This document shows, piece after piece, positions 38,991 to 46,760 of a stretch of 53,961 nt of DNA (position 1 is its first letter; each line of letters starts with the position of its first letter). The position numbers and the translations under genes are program-made. The DNA is taken from positions 1-53,961 of the forward strand of contig CALXPL010000008.1 of the NCBI GenBank assembly GCA_944390275.1, given 5' to 3'. The notes under the pieces are model-generated. The model did not search any database and was not told where the DNA came from. It saw only the letters and a program-made list of their open reading frames with translations. The DNA comes from an uncultured Alphaproteobacteria bacterium. GTDB lineage: Bacteria > Pseudomonadota > Alphaproteobacteria > RF32 > CAG-239.

Positions 38991-41180
38991 TTAGAAGTTC
39001 ATTTTTGAACAAACATTTGGGTCTGTATTTTGAATAATATAACCTTCCCACCCTGATGGGGCGTTATATCTGTTCAAAAATGATAGAGGTTTATTGGTGT
39101 TGAAGGTAATTGTATGAAATCCCTCAAACCTATTATAGCCCGAATAACTTTGCCAAGCGATAGGAAGTTGATGATACCACTCTGTTCCTGGCCAGTTACA
39201 GATGTTGACAGCGGTGTTTTCCTCTACGGCATAAATTGTCGGCGTTTCATAGGAATTACTATACTGTGTCGGATAATCTTTTATATTTAATGTCGCTCCG
39301 CTGTATAAGAAAATATCTCCATAGGCACCATCGTCTAAGCTACCGATGTTCATTATACCACCATTTTTTATATTCACTGTTCCTGTATAACAATCATCAT
39401 CACATGTAAAGTTTACTTTTCCGCCATCTATTGTATATGTTCCGGCAGATGAATAAGAATCTGAAATATGAATGTTTATATTTCCGGTTAAAACACATCC
39501 TCTTCCGTAGCAGTAAAAAATATTGCCCCTGTCAGAAAACTCGTCGCATACTTCATGATAAGGCGAGTTAGCTCGGCCGGGATATCCCGGTTCTTGTAAA
39601 GTAATATTAAGACTGTCTATTTTAAATTGTGAGAGAAAAAGTGATTCTTTAATATTCATTTTAAATGTTAATGTATGATTGTTTCCCAATAGCGTAATTG
39701 TATTTGTTCTCGATTTATTAAATAATGGTAAGTTTCCACAGTACATATCTTGATTAATGCTAATTGTGTCTCCGTTATTCGCATTCCTAATTTTTTTGGC
39801 TAAATCGTAACATGCTTGATCTGCGTCAACACATAAATTTAAGCCATTACTTTGATATGCCCCGCCATTGAACATTATTACGTTATCAATACTGCCATCT
39901 CCGCTATCCAGTATCTGAACAAAATCTTTGATTCCCGGACATAAATCTTTACTCGCGGCATAAGTTGCATTACTTGTTTTATAAATTTGTGCATCATTAG
40001 AAAATAAGAGTGCCTTGCAATCGGTATATTTTCCTCCGCACGTGTCCCATGATTTGCAATGCGCATATTGTGAAGATGGGCAATTGGATTCATCATATTT
40101 ATAACTTGCCGAGCATTGAGAATTACAGGTTTGCGTTGAGGCATCCCAATCGTAACCGGTTGTGCATCCGGTTTTACAATAACGTTTTGAGCATTCTTCA
40201 TAGCGGCAGGTAAAAGGAGAGGGGCAGGTTGTTAAGGAACATTCGTTTGCACAGGATAGTAAACATTTTCCCGTAGCTGCATCCCAAGAATAACCTTCTG
40301 CGCAGATACAGGCTTTATATTTTCCATCACAAGGTTCTCCATCGCCTCTGGCATAACCTGTTCCGGTACAGGTATATTTAAATGCTGATGAACAAACACA
40401 TTTTAAAGCTGTTGCACTCCATTCATAGTTCAGTGGACATTTACATTCTCTAAAATAAGTTCCGCCATCATCCGTACAGCTATTCCCGTAACCGCCATAA
40501 ACACCACATATGTTAGAATTGATAAGATAAGTTTTGTTATCGCATTTAATTTGATAGCGTTTTCCATCACAAGAATCACATTCTCCGATACTAATGTACC
40601 CAGAGGGAACAGAAGGATAAGGATAATCAGAGCAGAGGTTGCAACATTCTTTATATTTTCCATTGCAAGCCTCACCAACCCCTTTCTGATCAGTTCCATT
40701 ACATAATTCGCTATAGTCGTCATTACAATCACAACGTTCGTAATAACGGTTATCCGAAGGACAGGGATTAGCTAAATGTTGTCCGGTAGGGCAAGAGGTT
40801 TTTGTATAACCGGCATCTTCACATTGTTCGGGTATCGTATCATAATCAGGGTCATTTCCGTTTGGAGTTCCGCCGCCATTTCCGCCTCCGGGAGTTTCTG
40901 TATTTCCGAATTTATCTCCGGAGCAATTCCCCGTATCGGTTATAAAACACACTGAAGCGACTTTTTGCTCTTCTCCAGAAATCATCAAATCATCAAAAAG
41001 GCGTGATGATAAGTGCGCTTTGTGCAAGTCGTTATTTATGTATGTGTGATGTGTATTGTATGAATTGATACTTGACTTTGGGATGCCTTCAAGTTGTTTT
41101 GCAAATGAACATGACAAATCTGTACCGTTAACAAAGCAGCTAACAGCAGATAGTAATACCACTCTTGAAATACTATTCAT
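38991..41180 (-). CDS. Large secreted cysteine-rich protein with beta-rich C-terminal half
   Basis: 729 aa. The signal peptide (MNSISRVVLLSAV...) and shared N-terminal module (HHTYINNDLHKAHLSSRLF, ISGEEQKVASVCFITD, CSGDKFGN) are followed by a Gly-rich linker. About 280 residues of EGF-like Cys modules follow, with recurrent 'CNGKYKEC' and 'Y-x-W-x-A-x-x-x-x-C' phrases. The last ~320 residues are low in Cys and rich in Asn, Gly and Thr. They include repeated hydrophobic strands (TVNIKNGGIMNIGS, GDIFLYSGATLNIKD) that suggest a right-handed beta-helix. A surface or extracellular glycan-binding role is possible. The start at 41180 has GGAGG upstream. Confidence 0.83.
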   Translation of the reverse strand: MNSISRVVLLSAVSCFVNGTDLSCSFAKQLEGIPKSSINSYNTHHTYINNDLHKAHLSSRLFDDLMISGEEQKVASVCFITDTGNCSGDKFGNTETPGGGNGGGTPNGNDPDYDTIPEQCEDAGYTKTSCPTGQHLANPCPSDNRYYERCDCNDDYSELCNGTDQKGVGEACNGKYKECCNLCSDYPYPSVPSGYISIGECDSCDGKRYQIKCDNKTYLINSNICGVYGGYGNSCTDDGGTYFRECKCPLNYEWSATALKCVCSSAFKYTCTGTGYARGDGEPCDGKYKACICAEGYSWDAATGKCLLSCANECSLTTCPSPFTCRYEECSKRYCKTGCTTGYDWDASTQTCNSQCSASYKYDESNCPSSQYAHCKSWDTCGGKYTDCKALLFSNDAQIYKTSNATYAASKDLCPGIKDFVQILDSGDGSIDNVIMFNGGAYQSNGLNLCVDADQACYDLAKKIRNANNGDTISINQDMYCGNLPLFNKSRTNTITLLGNNHTLTFKMNIKESLFLSQFKIDSLNITLQEPGYPGRANSPYHEVCDEFSDRGNIFYCYGRGCVLTGNINIHISDSYSSAGTYTIDGGKVNFTCDDDCYTGTVNIKNGGIMNIGSLDDGAYGDIFLYSGATLNIKDYPTQYSNSYETPTIYAVEENTAVNICNWPGTEWYHQLPIAWQSYSGYNRFEGFHTITFNTNKPLSFLNRYNAPSGWEGYIIQNTDPNVCSKMNF

Positions 41181-41205
41181 GACATCCTCCACACTTATCA
41201 CCACG
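41002..41205 (-). promoter_or_regulatory. Leader/coding 16-bp complementary pair
   Basis: Leader bases 41205-41190 (CGTGGTGATAAGTGTG on the minus strand) pair with coding bases 41017-41002 (CGCACTTATCATCACG). This gives 16 consecutive pairs including two G-U. The extra GTG/CGC-side pairs are specific to this gene. Confidence 0.6.
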
Positions 41206-41210
41206 ACTCT

Positions 41211-41239
41211 AATATAACATATTCTTACGTAGTATGCAA
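41211..41239 (-). promoter_or_regulatory. Promoter of the cysteine-rich gene at 41180
   Basis: Minus-strand TTGCAT (41239-41234), a 17-bp spacer and TATATT (41216-41211). The conserved ATATGTTATATTAGAGTCG block is present. The palindrome found in two other copies is absent here. Confidence 0.7.
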
Positions 41240-41390
41240 TACATAATTTTGTTTTGGGGGGATAAAATCGACAAAGATGAGAAGTGTAGAGATATTGAGC
41301 CGGAAAAGTTACAAGGAAATTTTCGGTATCTGATGATAAATAGTGATGTGTAAAAATAAGCGAAAAGCTAAGAGAGTCTTATCAAATTTG

Positions 41391-41419
41391 TTGAATCGTT
41401 TGAGTGATTATGGTAAAAT
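41391..41419 (+). promoter_or_regulatory. Promoter upstream of a 33-codon frame
   Basis: TTGAAT (41391-41396), a 17-bp spacer and TAAAAT (41414-41419). Confidence 0.5.
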
Positions 41420-41445
41420 GCTTTTATTATTTTGGGAGGGCAACT

Positions 41446-41547
41446 TTGGACAATAAACTTGAAAAGACTTATCATTTCATGGAAGAATATTTTATTTCTC
41501 GTGATATTCTTTCTTCTTCTTGTGATAATCCAAAACTTTTTTTATGA
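41446..41547 (+). CDS. Possible small protein or gene remnant (33 aa)
   Basis: A TTG-initiated frame (LDNKLEKTYHFMEEYFISRD, then 13 more residues) follows GGGAGGG by a few bases and a good promoter by 27 bp. Promoter, ribosome site and frame are correctly spaced, so expression is plausible. The product has no known family. It may be a genuine small protein, or the 5' end left from a deleted gene. Confidence 0.35.
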   Translation: MDNKLEKTYHFMEEYFISRDILSSSCDNPKLFL

Positions 41548-41608
41548 AATGCTTTTTCGCAAAAGATAGTTCTTTTGAAGATTATTTTTTTCTTTTGAAA
41601 AATGTACA

Positions 41609-41648
41609 AAAAAAACACCCGCGGCATTCTTCATGTGGCGGGTGTTTA
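41609..41648 (-). terminator. Terminator of the 41677 gene
   Basis: AAACACCCGC (41613-41622) and GCGGGTGTTT (41638-41647) form a 10-bp stem. A run of T follows on the minus strand. Confidence 0.88.
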
Positions 41649-41676
41649 ACATTGTGTTTTTCAATAGAACCGGTGG

Positions 41677-42051
41677 TTACTTCTTCTTAGCGGTTGGGGT
41701 GTTCTTTACGGGAAGGTAATGGAAAATTCCGTTGATTGCTGTTTCTTTGTATTGCCGACCGTTGATTTCAATAACGTCGGCATGTGTGAACAGGCAATCA
41801 TTTGCCTGAACTTCCACACACTTGCCACCGGAAACTTCGCGGATGAAAACTTCTTCTTTGTTAATGTTGCTAGCCCAGACTAAATAAGGAATTCCTTTCT
41901 TGAAGGTTTCTGTCTTGATGTTTTCTTTCCTTTTGCCGGAAGCGTTGTGGTTTAAGACAACTGTATAAATCCGTTCGAAAGGTTTCTTTGTCTTGTTAGC
42001 AACATAGTCAGCTGAAAGTTTTTCACACGCGATTTTTACATTTTTACACAT
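41677..42051 (-). CDS. Hypothetical protein of a 'VxANDC' pair (124 aa)
   Basis: Small, basic, soluble protein with C-terminal similarity to the gene at 38378 (V-x-A-N-D-C and the following beta strands). Residues 25-60 are Lys-rich (RIYTVVLNHNASGKRKEN); AKKK ends the chain. The start lacks a Shine-Dalgarno. The leader contains TATTATTAAC and a perfect hairpin (42068-42090). Function unknown. Confidence 0.7.
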   Translation of the reverse strand: MCKNVKIACEKLSADYVANKTKKPFERIYTVVLNHNASGKRKENIKTETFKKGIPYLVWASNINKEEVFIREVSGGKCVEVQANDCLFTHADVIEINGRQYKETAINGIFHYLPVKNTPTAKKK

Positions 42052-42067
42052 AGTTTTTAGGTATTAT

Positions 42068-42090
42068 GCAAACAATGCATGATTGTTTGC
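42068..42090 (-). promoter_or_regulatory. 9-bp hairpin in the 5' leader of the 41677 gene
   Basis: GCAAACAAT and ATTGTTTGC flank a 5-nt loop, about 20 bp before the start codon. It could be an operator or an RNA hairpin controlling translation. Confidence 0.5.
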
Positions 42091-42264
42091 GGTTAATAAT
42101 ATAAATAAATTATAATCTCATTGGCTCATAAACTACCTTATAAAATACCTCTTGTCAAGTATAAAAATAAAAAATTTGTCTATTTTTTTTATAAAAAATT
42201 TTTAAAGTTTACTTTTTTTTGAGATTGCTTTGTCCTTTTTCTTCTTATTCATCAAAAATATACA

Positions 42265-42293
42265 TTGCAAAAGGTGAAAGAATATGTTATATT
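42265..42293 (+). promoter_or_regulatory. Promoter of the cysteine-rich gene at 42325
   Basis: TTGCAA (42265-42270), a 17-bp spacer and TATATT (42288-42293), then AGAGTCGTGATGATAAG. The transcription start would fall near 42300, inside that block. Confidence 0.7.
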
Positions 42294-42298
42294 AGAGT

Positions 42299-42506
42299 CG
42301 TGATGATAAGTAAAGGAGGATGTGATGAACTGTATTTCTAAGGCGATACTTTTGTCTGCTGTCGGCTTATGTGTTGATAGCGGAAGTTTAACTTTTGCTT
42401 CAACGCAAATACCTTTATCCATCCCGAAAAAGTCTGGCATTTCCACTCTACACATACATCACACATACATACGCCATACTATTCAAAGACTTAACTTATC
42501 ATCACG
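42299..42506 (+). promoter_or_regulatory. Leader/coding 13-bp complementary pair
   Basis: Leader 42299-42311 (CGTGATGATAAGT) is the perfect reverse complement of coding bases 42494-42506 (ACTTATCATCACG). The ribosome site AAAGGAGGA begins right after the leader arm. Confidence 0.6.
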
Positions 42507-44172
42507 CCTTTTTGATGATTTACGGATTTCGGGAGAAGAACAAAAAGTTGCTTCGGTATGTTTCATAACCGATACGCGCAAATGTTCGGTTGATAAATTT
42601 GATAATACAGACGAGCCGGAGAACGGAAACGGAGCTCCGGGGAGCGGAAGCGGCGAAACTCCGGAAACTCCCGAATACAAAACTCCCGAAGAAGTTTGTC
42701 AAGATGCCGGTTATGGTCAAACGCCTTGCCCCGAAGGGTCTTCTCCTATTCCTTGTCCGGTTGCCCCCAACTATTTTGCCTGTTCTTGCGATAAAAAGTT
42801 CAGTCAAAAATGTCAGGCTCCGAATTATGGGGTTGGAGAATCTTGCGGCGGAAAATACCAAAAATGTGAAGAAGACCTTGACCGTGCTTGCAAAGAAGAA
42901 AACGGAAATTATGTTACAAGTTGTCCGAGCGGTTGGCAGATGAGCGATACAAAATGTTCTTTTGATCCCAGCTACGGACTTTGTTGCAATTTGTGCAACG
43001 GCTACACCTATAATGATGAAAAAGATATTCCCGAAGGTTATGTCAAAGGCGAAACTTGTGTGAATTGCGATAATGAACCATGGTTTAAGTTAGCTCCCAA
43101 TCCTTGCGACGGATTTTATGATTGCAGCTTAACAGCCCCTGAAATCGGCGCAAATTCTTGCTTGTCGGGAACGGTTACCAAATATGATAATTGCAAACCT
43201 TGTCCTAACTTGGGGATTTATGCAACTTGTCCAACCGGATATAAATGCGAATATGAGAGATGTAGTGGAAAATATTATAAAGTTGACGGTTGTCAAGACG
43301 GTTTCGATTGGAATGCCGCTGCCAAAACTTGTACTTGTGCCAATAAAGGAACTTATTCTTCTTGTCCGACCGGATATAAATGTGAAAAAGAAAAATGCAG
43401 TAAAAAATATTACAAAGTCGATGGCTGCGCTTCCGGTTACGATTGGGATGCTTATTATAAAACTTGTACCGAACATTGTTATTACGAAGCGAATTTAGAT
43501 TCTTGTCCGGCAAACGGTAATTGTTGGTATGAATCTTGTTCCGGTAAATATTCTTTATCAAGTTGTAAATCGGATTATAAAGTGCAAGGAGATGAATGTG
43601 TTTGTCCCAATAAATGTTCTCTATCTTCTTGTCCGGAAGGAGGTGTTTGTGATAGAGAATCTTGTTCCGGTAAATATTGTGTAACAAGGTGTAATTATGG
43701 CTATGATTTTGTTAACAATACTTGTGAAAAACATAAGCACACTTTCCCGTCTTCTTGTCCTTCCGGTTATATTGCCGAAAATAAATGGGGCGATTATGCC
43801 AGATTTACACATCCACAATGTACAAAGTGTTGGGATTTTGATAAATCACGTACTTGTTATGCGGCTCCGCGTTCAGGAAAATGTCCGATTACCGGTACAA
43901 AAGTTCGATTTTATGATCAGTGTTCAAGCTATTGTACTCCTATGGGAATGGGGGGCGTAAGAGTCGGTTATGTTGCTGATATGCACTATATGGATGGTTG
44001 TCAAACAGATAAAGGATTCTTTTCTCATAGCGGAACCACATATAGTTCAAGTATTTATCCGACTGAAGCGGAATGTTTGGCAAAGGCTTGTGCAACGGAA
44101 TTTGAGGTTCACCAAGAGGTTTTGAGTACATTTCCTTGTACGGAATATTATGACTGTCGAAACGGGATTTAG
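42325..44172 (+). CDS. Secreted cysteine-rich protein with knot-like repeats
   Basis: 615 aa. The signal peptide (MNCISKAILLSAV...) and shared N-terminal module (HHTYIRHTIQRLNLSSRLF, ISGEEQKVASVCFITD) are followed by a Glu/Gly/Pro linker (about residues 93-116). About 480 residues of Cys-rich modules follow. The recurrent phrase is 'CPTGYKCEYERCSGKYYKVDGC..GFDWNAAAKTC' (in parts), with at least five variants spaced ~45 residues. Only this member reads left to right. The ATG at 42325 is preferred over GTG 42322 because AAGGAGGA ends at 42320. Export to periplasm or surface is inferred. Confidence 0.85.
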   Translation: MNCISKAILLSAVGLCVDSGSLTFASTQIPLSIPKKSGISTLHIHHTYIRHTIQRLNLSSRLFDDLRISGEEQKVASVCFITDTRKCSVDKFDNTDEPENGNGAPGSGSGETPETPEYKTPEEVCQDAGYGQTPCPEGSSPIPCPVAPNYFACSCDKKFSQKCQAPNYGVGESCGGKYQKCEEDLDRACKEENGNYVTSCPSGWQMSDTKCSFDPSYGLCCNLCNGYTYNDEKDIPEGYVKGETCVNCDNEPWFKLAPNPCDGFYDCSLTAPEIGANSCLSGTVTKYDNCKPCPNLGIYATCPTGYKCEYERCSGKYYKVDGCQDGFDWNAAAKTCTCANKGTYSSCPTGYKCEKEKCSKKYYKVDGCASGYDWDAYYKTCTEHCYYEANLDSCPANGNCWYESCSGKYSLSSCKSDYKVQGDECVCPNKCSLSSCPEGGVCDRESCSGKYCVTRCNYGYDFVNNTCEKHKHTFPSSCPSGYIAENKWGDYARFTHPQCTKCWDFDKSRTCYAAPRSGKCPITGTKVRFYDQCSSYCTPMGMGGVRVGYVADMHYMDGCQTDKGFFSHSGTTYSSSIYPTEAECLAKACATEFEVHQEVLSTFPCTEYYDCRNGI

Positions 44173-44232
44173 CCTTTCGTGTCTTTATCCTCTTTCTTCC
44201 TCTGAATAAGTATCCTATTTATACACATGAAA

Positions 44233-44264
44233 CGGCGGGGGTGTTGCTTTTTACCCCCGCTTCC
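44233..44264 (+). terminator. Hairpin after the cysteine-rich gene
   Basis: GCGGGGGT and ACCCCCGC form an 8-bp GC-rich stem with a loop of about 10 nt; a weak T tract follows. Confidence 0.65.
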
Positions 44265-44295
44265 GTTATAACTTATGGCGGTTAGGAGTTGTTTT

Positions 44296-45546
44296 ATGAT
44301 GATATTTTCAAAGTTTGAACGTATGACCGCTTGGCGCTATTTGCGCGCAAAACGTAAAGAAGGCTTTATTTCCGTTATTACCGGATTTGCCGTGGTCGGA
44401 ATCGCTCTCGGTGTTGCGACCTTGATTATCGTGATGTCTGTCATGAACGGTTTTCGCGAGGAGCTACTCTCTCGAATCCTCGGAATTAACGGTCATATCG
44501 GTATCGTTTCTACCGTCGGTTTGCCTTTTGATAATTATAAACAAGCCGTAAAGGATATTCAGGAAATCGAAAGTGTTAAACTCGTTATCCCGCAAATCGA
44601 AAAACAACTGCTCGCTTCTTCCGGTCGGACTTCCGAAGGAGCCATGGTGCGTGGTATTGCTAAAGAAGATATTGTGCGCAAACCCGTGCTTGCTCAAGGT
44701 TTTAAAGGCTCTGATTTAGATGCTTTTGAGGGAAATGTCGTTATTGTCGGCAATCGTTTTGCGCAGAAAATGGGGCTGGTCGTCGGCTCGGATTTAACTC
44801 TTATCTCTCCTAACGGTAAAATTACTGCTTTTGGTACCGTGCCGCGTATCAAATCTTATAAAGTTATCGGTACTTTTGATGTCGGTATGTATGAATATGA
44901 TGCAAATTATATCTTTATGCCCTTGAAAACCGCTCAAACCTATTTCGGACTCGGTGATGCCGTGTCACAACTTGATGTTACTCTTCGTGATGATACTATG
45001 CTCAAGCCCGTGCGCAAAGCTATTGAAGACAGCGTTGGTGCCGCTGCTTATGTCTATGATTGGAAACAATCGAATTCCGCTTTCTTTAACGCTATCGATG
45101 TTGAGCGAAATGTCATGTTTATTGTCTTGACTTTGATTATTTTGGTTGCCGCTTTCAATATTATTACCGGCTTGATTATGTTGGTGAAAGATAAAGCCCG
45201 TGATGTGGCCGTGTTGCGGACAATGGGGGCGTCAAAAGCCATGATTATGCGCATCTTCTTTATTGACGGTGCGGTTATCGGAATTATCGGAACAGTGGTC
45301 GGTTTGGCTCTCGGGTTGCTCTTTTGTGATAATATTGAGGCTATTCGTCAACTCTTGCAGTCCATTTCCGGTCAGGATTTGTTCTCTGCCGAAATCTATT
45401 TCTTATCGCAACTTCCGGCTAAGGTTAATGTGACCGAAGTTACGGCGGTGGTGCTTATGGCTTTAATCTTGTCTTTCTTGGCAACCCTTTATCCGGCTTA
45501 TCGCGCCGCTAAGTTTGACCCCGTGGAGGCTTTGCGCTATGAATAA
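44296..45546 (+). CDS. lolC: Lipoprotein-releasing ABC transporter permease LolC/E
   Basis: 416-aa inner-membrane permease that, with LolD, frees lipoproteins from the inner membrane for transfer to LolA. The first helix region AWRYLRAKRKEGFISVITGFAVVGIALGVATLIIVMSVMNGFREE is standard (cited in part). A ~220-residue periplasmic domain follows, then three helices with a FtsX-like core (DVAVLRTMGASKAMIMRIFF). The ATG at 44296 follows TTAGGAG. It overlaps lolD by 8 bp. Confidence 0.95.
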   Translation: MMIFSKFERMTAWRYLRAKRKEGFISVITGFAVVGIALGVATLIIVMSVMNGFREELLSRILGINGHIGIVSTVGLPFDNYKQAVKDIQEIESVKLVIPQIEKQLLASSGRTSEGAMVRGIAKEDIVRKPVLAQGFKGSDLDAFEGNVVIVGNRFAQKMGLVVGSDLTLISPNGKITAFGTVPRIKSYKVIGTFDVGMYEYDANYIFMPLKTAQTYFGLGDAVSQLDVTLRDDTMLKPVRKAIEDSVGAAAYVYDWKQSNSAFFNAIDVERNVMFIVLTLIILVAAFNIITGLIMLVKDKARDVAVLRTMGASKAMIMRIFFIDGAVIGIIGTVVGLALGLLFCDNIEAIRQLLQSISGQDLFSAEIYFLSQLPAKVNVTEVTAVVLMALILSFLATLYPAYRAAKFDPVEALRYE

Positions 45547-46288
45547 ATTTAATACCGTTATGCAACTGAAAAATATCAGCCGTAAGTTTAAACAAGGCTC
45601 GCAAAGTCTTGAAGTTCTTAAAAATGTTGATTTGTCCTTGAAGTCCGGTGAAATCGTTGCGCTTATCGGTCCCAGCGGTTCGGGAAAGTCAACTTTGCTC
45701 CAGATTGCCGGTTTGCTCGACAAACCTTCAAGCGGTGAAATTATTCTTAATGAAAAAAAATGTTCAAAACTCGATGATTTGGCACGAACCGAGCTCCGCC
45801 GAGATTTTGTCGGCTTTGTGTATCAATATCATAATCTTTTGCCCGACTTTAATGCTTTGGAAAATGTTATGCTGCCTATGCTTATTGCCGGTGCCAATCC
45901 GAAAGCGGCGGCTGAACGTGCCGAGTTTCTGCTCTCGTTAATGAAAATGGATAAACGCTTGAAACACCGTCCCAGCGAAATGTCCGGTGGTGAACAGCAA
46001 AGAGTGGCTATTGCCCGCGCTTTGGCTAATGAACCGAAACTCCTTTTGGCTGATGAACCGACGGGAAATCTTGACCCGAGAACTTCTGAAACCGTGTTTA
46101 ACGAACTTTTGCAAGTGGTGCGCGAAACCGGGTTGGCGGCTTTGGTGGCTACGCATAATTTTGATTTGGCTGAAAGAATGGATCGTAAAGTCAGCTTGGA
46201 GGAGGGGCGTTTGGTTGAGTTGTCCTCTTTGGCTTCGCTTCCCTCCGGTTTGTCTCATAATTCTTCAAAAAAAGTTAATTTTTATTAG
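45539..46288 (+). CDS. lolD: Lipoprotein-releasing ABC transporter ATP-binding protein
   Basis: 249 aa ATPase that powers LolC. Walker A is GPSGSGKST, the signature is EMSGGEQQRVAIARAL, Walker B is LLLADEPTGNLD, and the switch His is in ATHNFDLA. Lipoprotein export by this pair is the route for the two LVSGC lipoproteins in this window. It is translationally coupled to lolC. The ~20-residue C-terminal tail is Ser-rich. Confidence 0.96.
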   Translation: MNKFNTVMQLKNISRKFKQGSQSLEVLKNVDLSLKSGEIVALIGPSGSGKSTLLQIAGLLDKPSSGEIILNEKKCSKLDDLARTELRRDFVGFVYQYHNLLPDFNALENVMLPMLIAGANPKAAAERAEFLLSLMKMDKRLKHRPSEMSGGEQQRVAIARALANEPKLLLADEPTGNLDPRTSETVFNELLQVVRETGLAALVATHNFDLAERMDRKVSLEEGRLVELSSLASLPSGLSHNSSKKVNFY

Positions 46289-46296
46289 GAGGCTTG

Positions 46297-46653
46297 ATGG
46301 TAAAATTTAAAAATGTTTGGTTGTGTGGAATGGGTTTTGTTTTGGCCACGTCAACTTTGGCTCAGGCTAAGTATAAAGTACCTGATGATGTGAAAAGTTT
46401 TGGTACTAAAAAAAGCAACTATGTCTTTTATAATCAAGATGCCGATAAAGACGGTAAACTCACTTTGGAAGAATTTAAAAATCAAGTCGAAACGCGTGAT
46501 GTGAAACAGCGCAACCGCTATTTGAAGAAAAAAGGTCTTTATCTTTCTCCCGAAGAACAATTTAAGGCGATGGATACCGATAATGACGGAAAAATTACTC
46601 CCGAAGATTTAGCCAAATTTTATGATGAGCAAAGTGCGAAAATGAATAAGTAA
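46297..46653 (+). CDS. Periplasmic EF-hand protein
   Basis: 118 aa: a signal peptide ending in AQA, then two EF-hand calcium loops. The first is DADKDGKLTLEE (48-59). The second is DTDNDGKITPED (93-104), with Asp at position 12. Paired loops suggest calcium binding in the periplasm. It starts 9 bp after lolD with TTAGGAGG, so it is probably in the same operon. Confidence 0.85.
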   Translation: MVKFKNVWLCGMGFVLATSTLAQAKYKVPDDVKSFGTKKSNYVFYNQDADKDGKLTLEEFKNQVETRDVKQRNRYLKKKGLYLSPEEQFKAMDTDNDGKITPEDLAKFYDEQSAKMNK

Positions 46654-46760
46654 TGATCATGTTGTGCTTTTTTGTCTAAAATATTGACAAGAAGTTTTTT
46701 TTGTGCTAATCAGCAGCTAGTTCTTTATTTTTATGTATTACTTTTTATTTGAATATCATT

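Larger units (their letters stand above)
41181..41676. other. Intergenic region between two minus-strand genes
   Basis: It holds the leader and promoter of the cysteine-rich gene (41181-41239), a plus-strand promoter at 41391-41419, a 33-codon open frame (41446-41547), and the terminator of the 41677 gene (41609-41648). Nothing else is recognised. The stretch 41240-41390 shows no coding signal. Confidence 0.6.
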
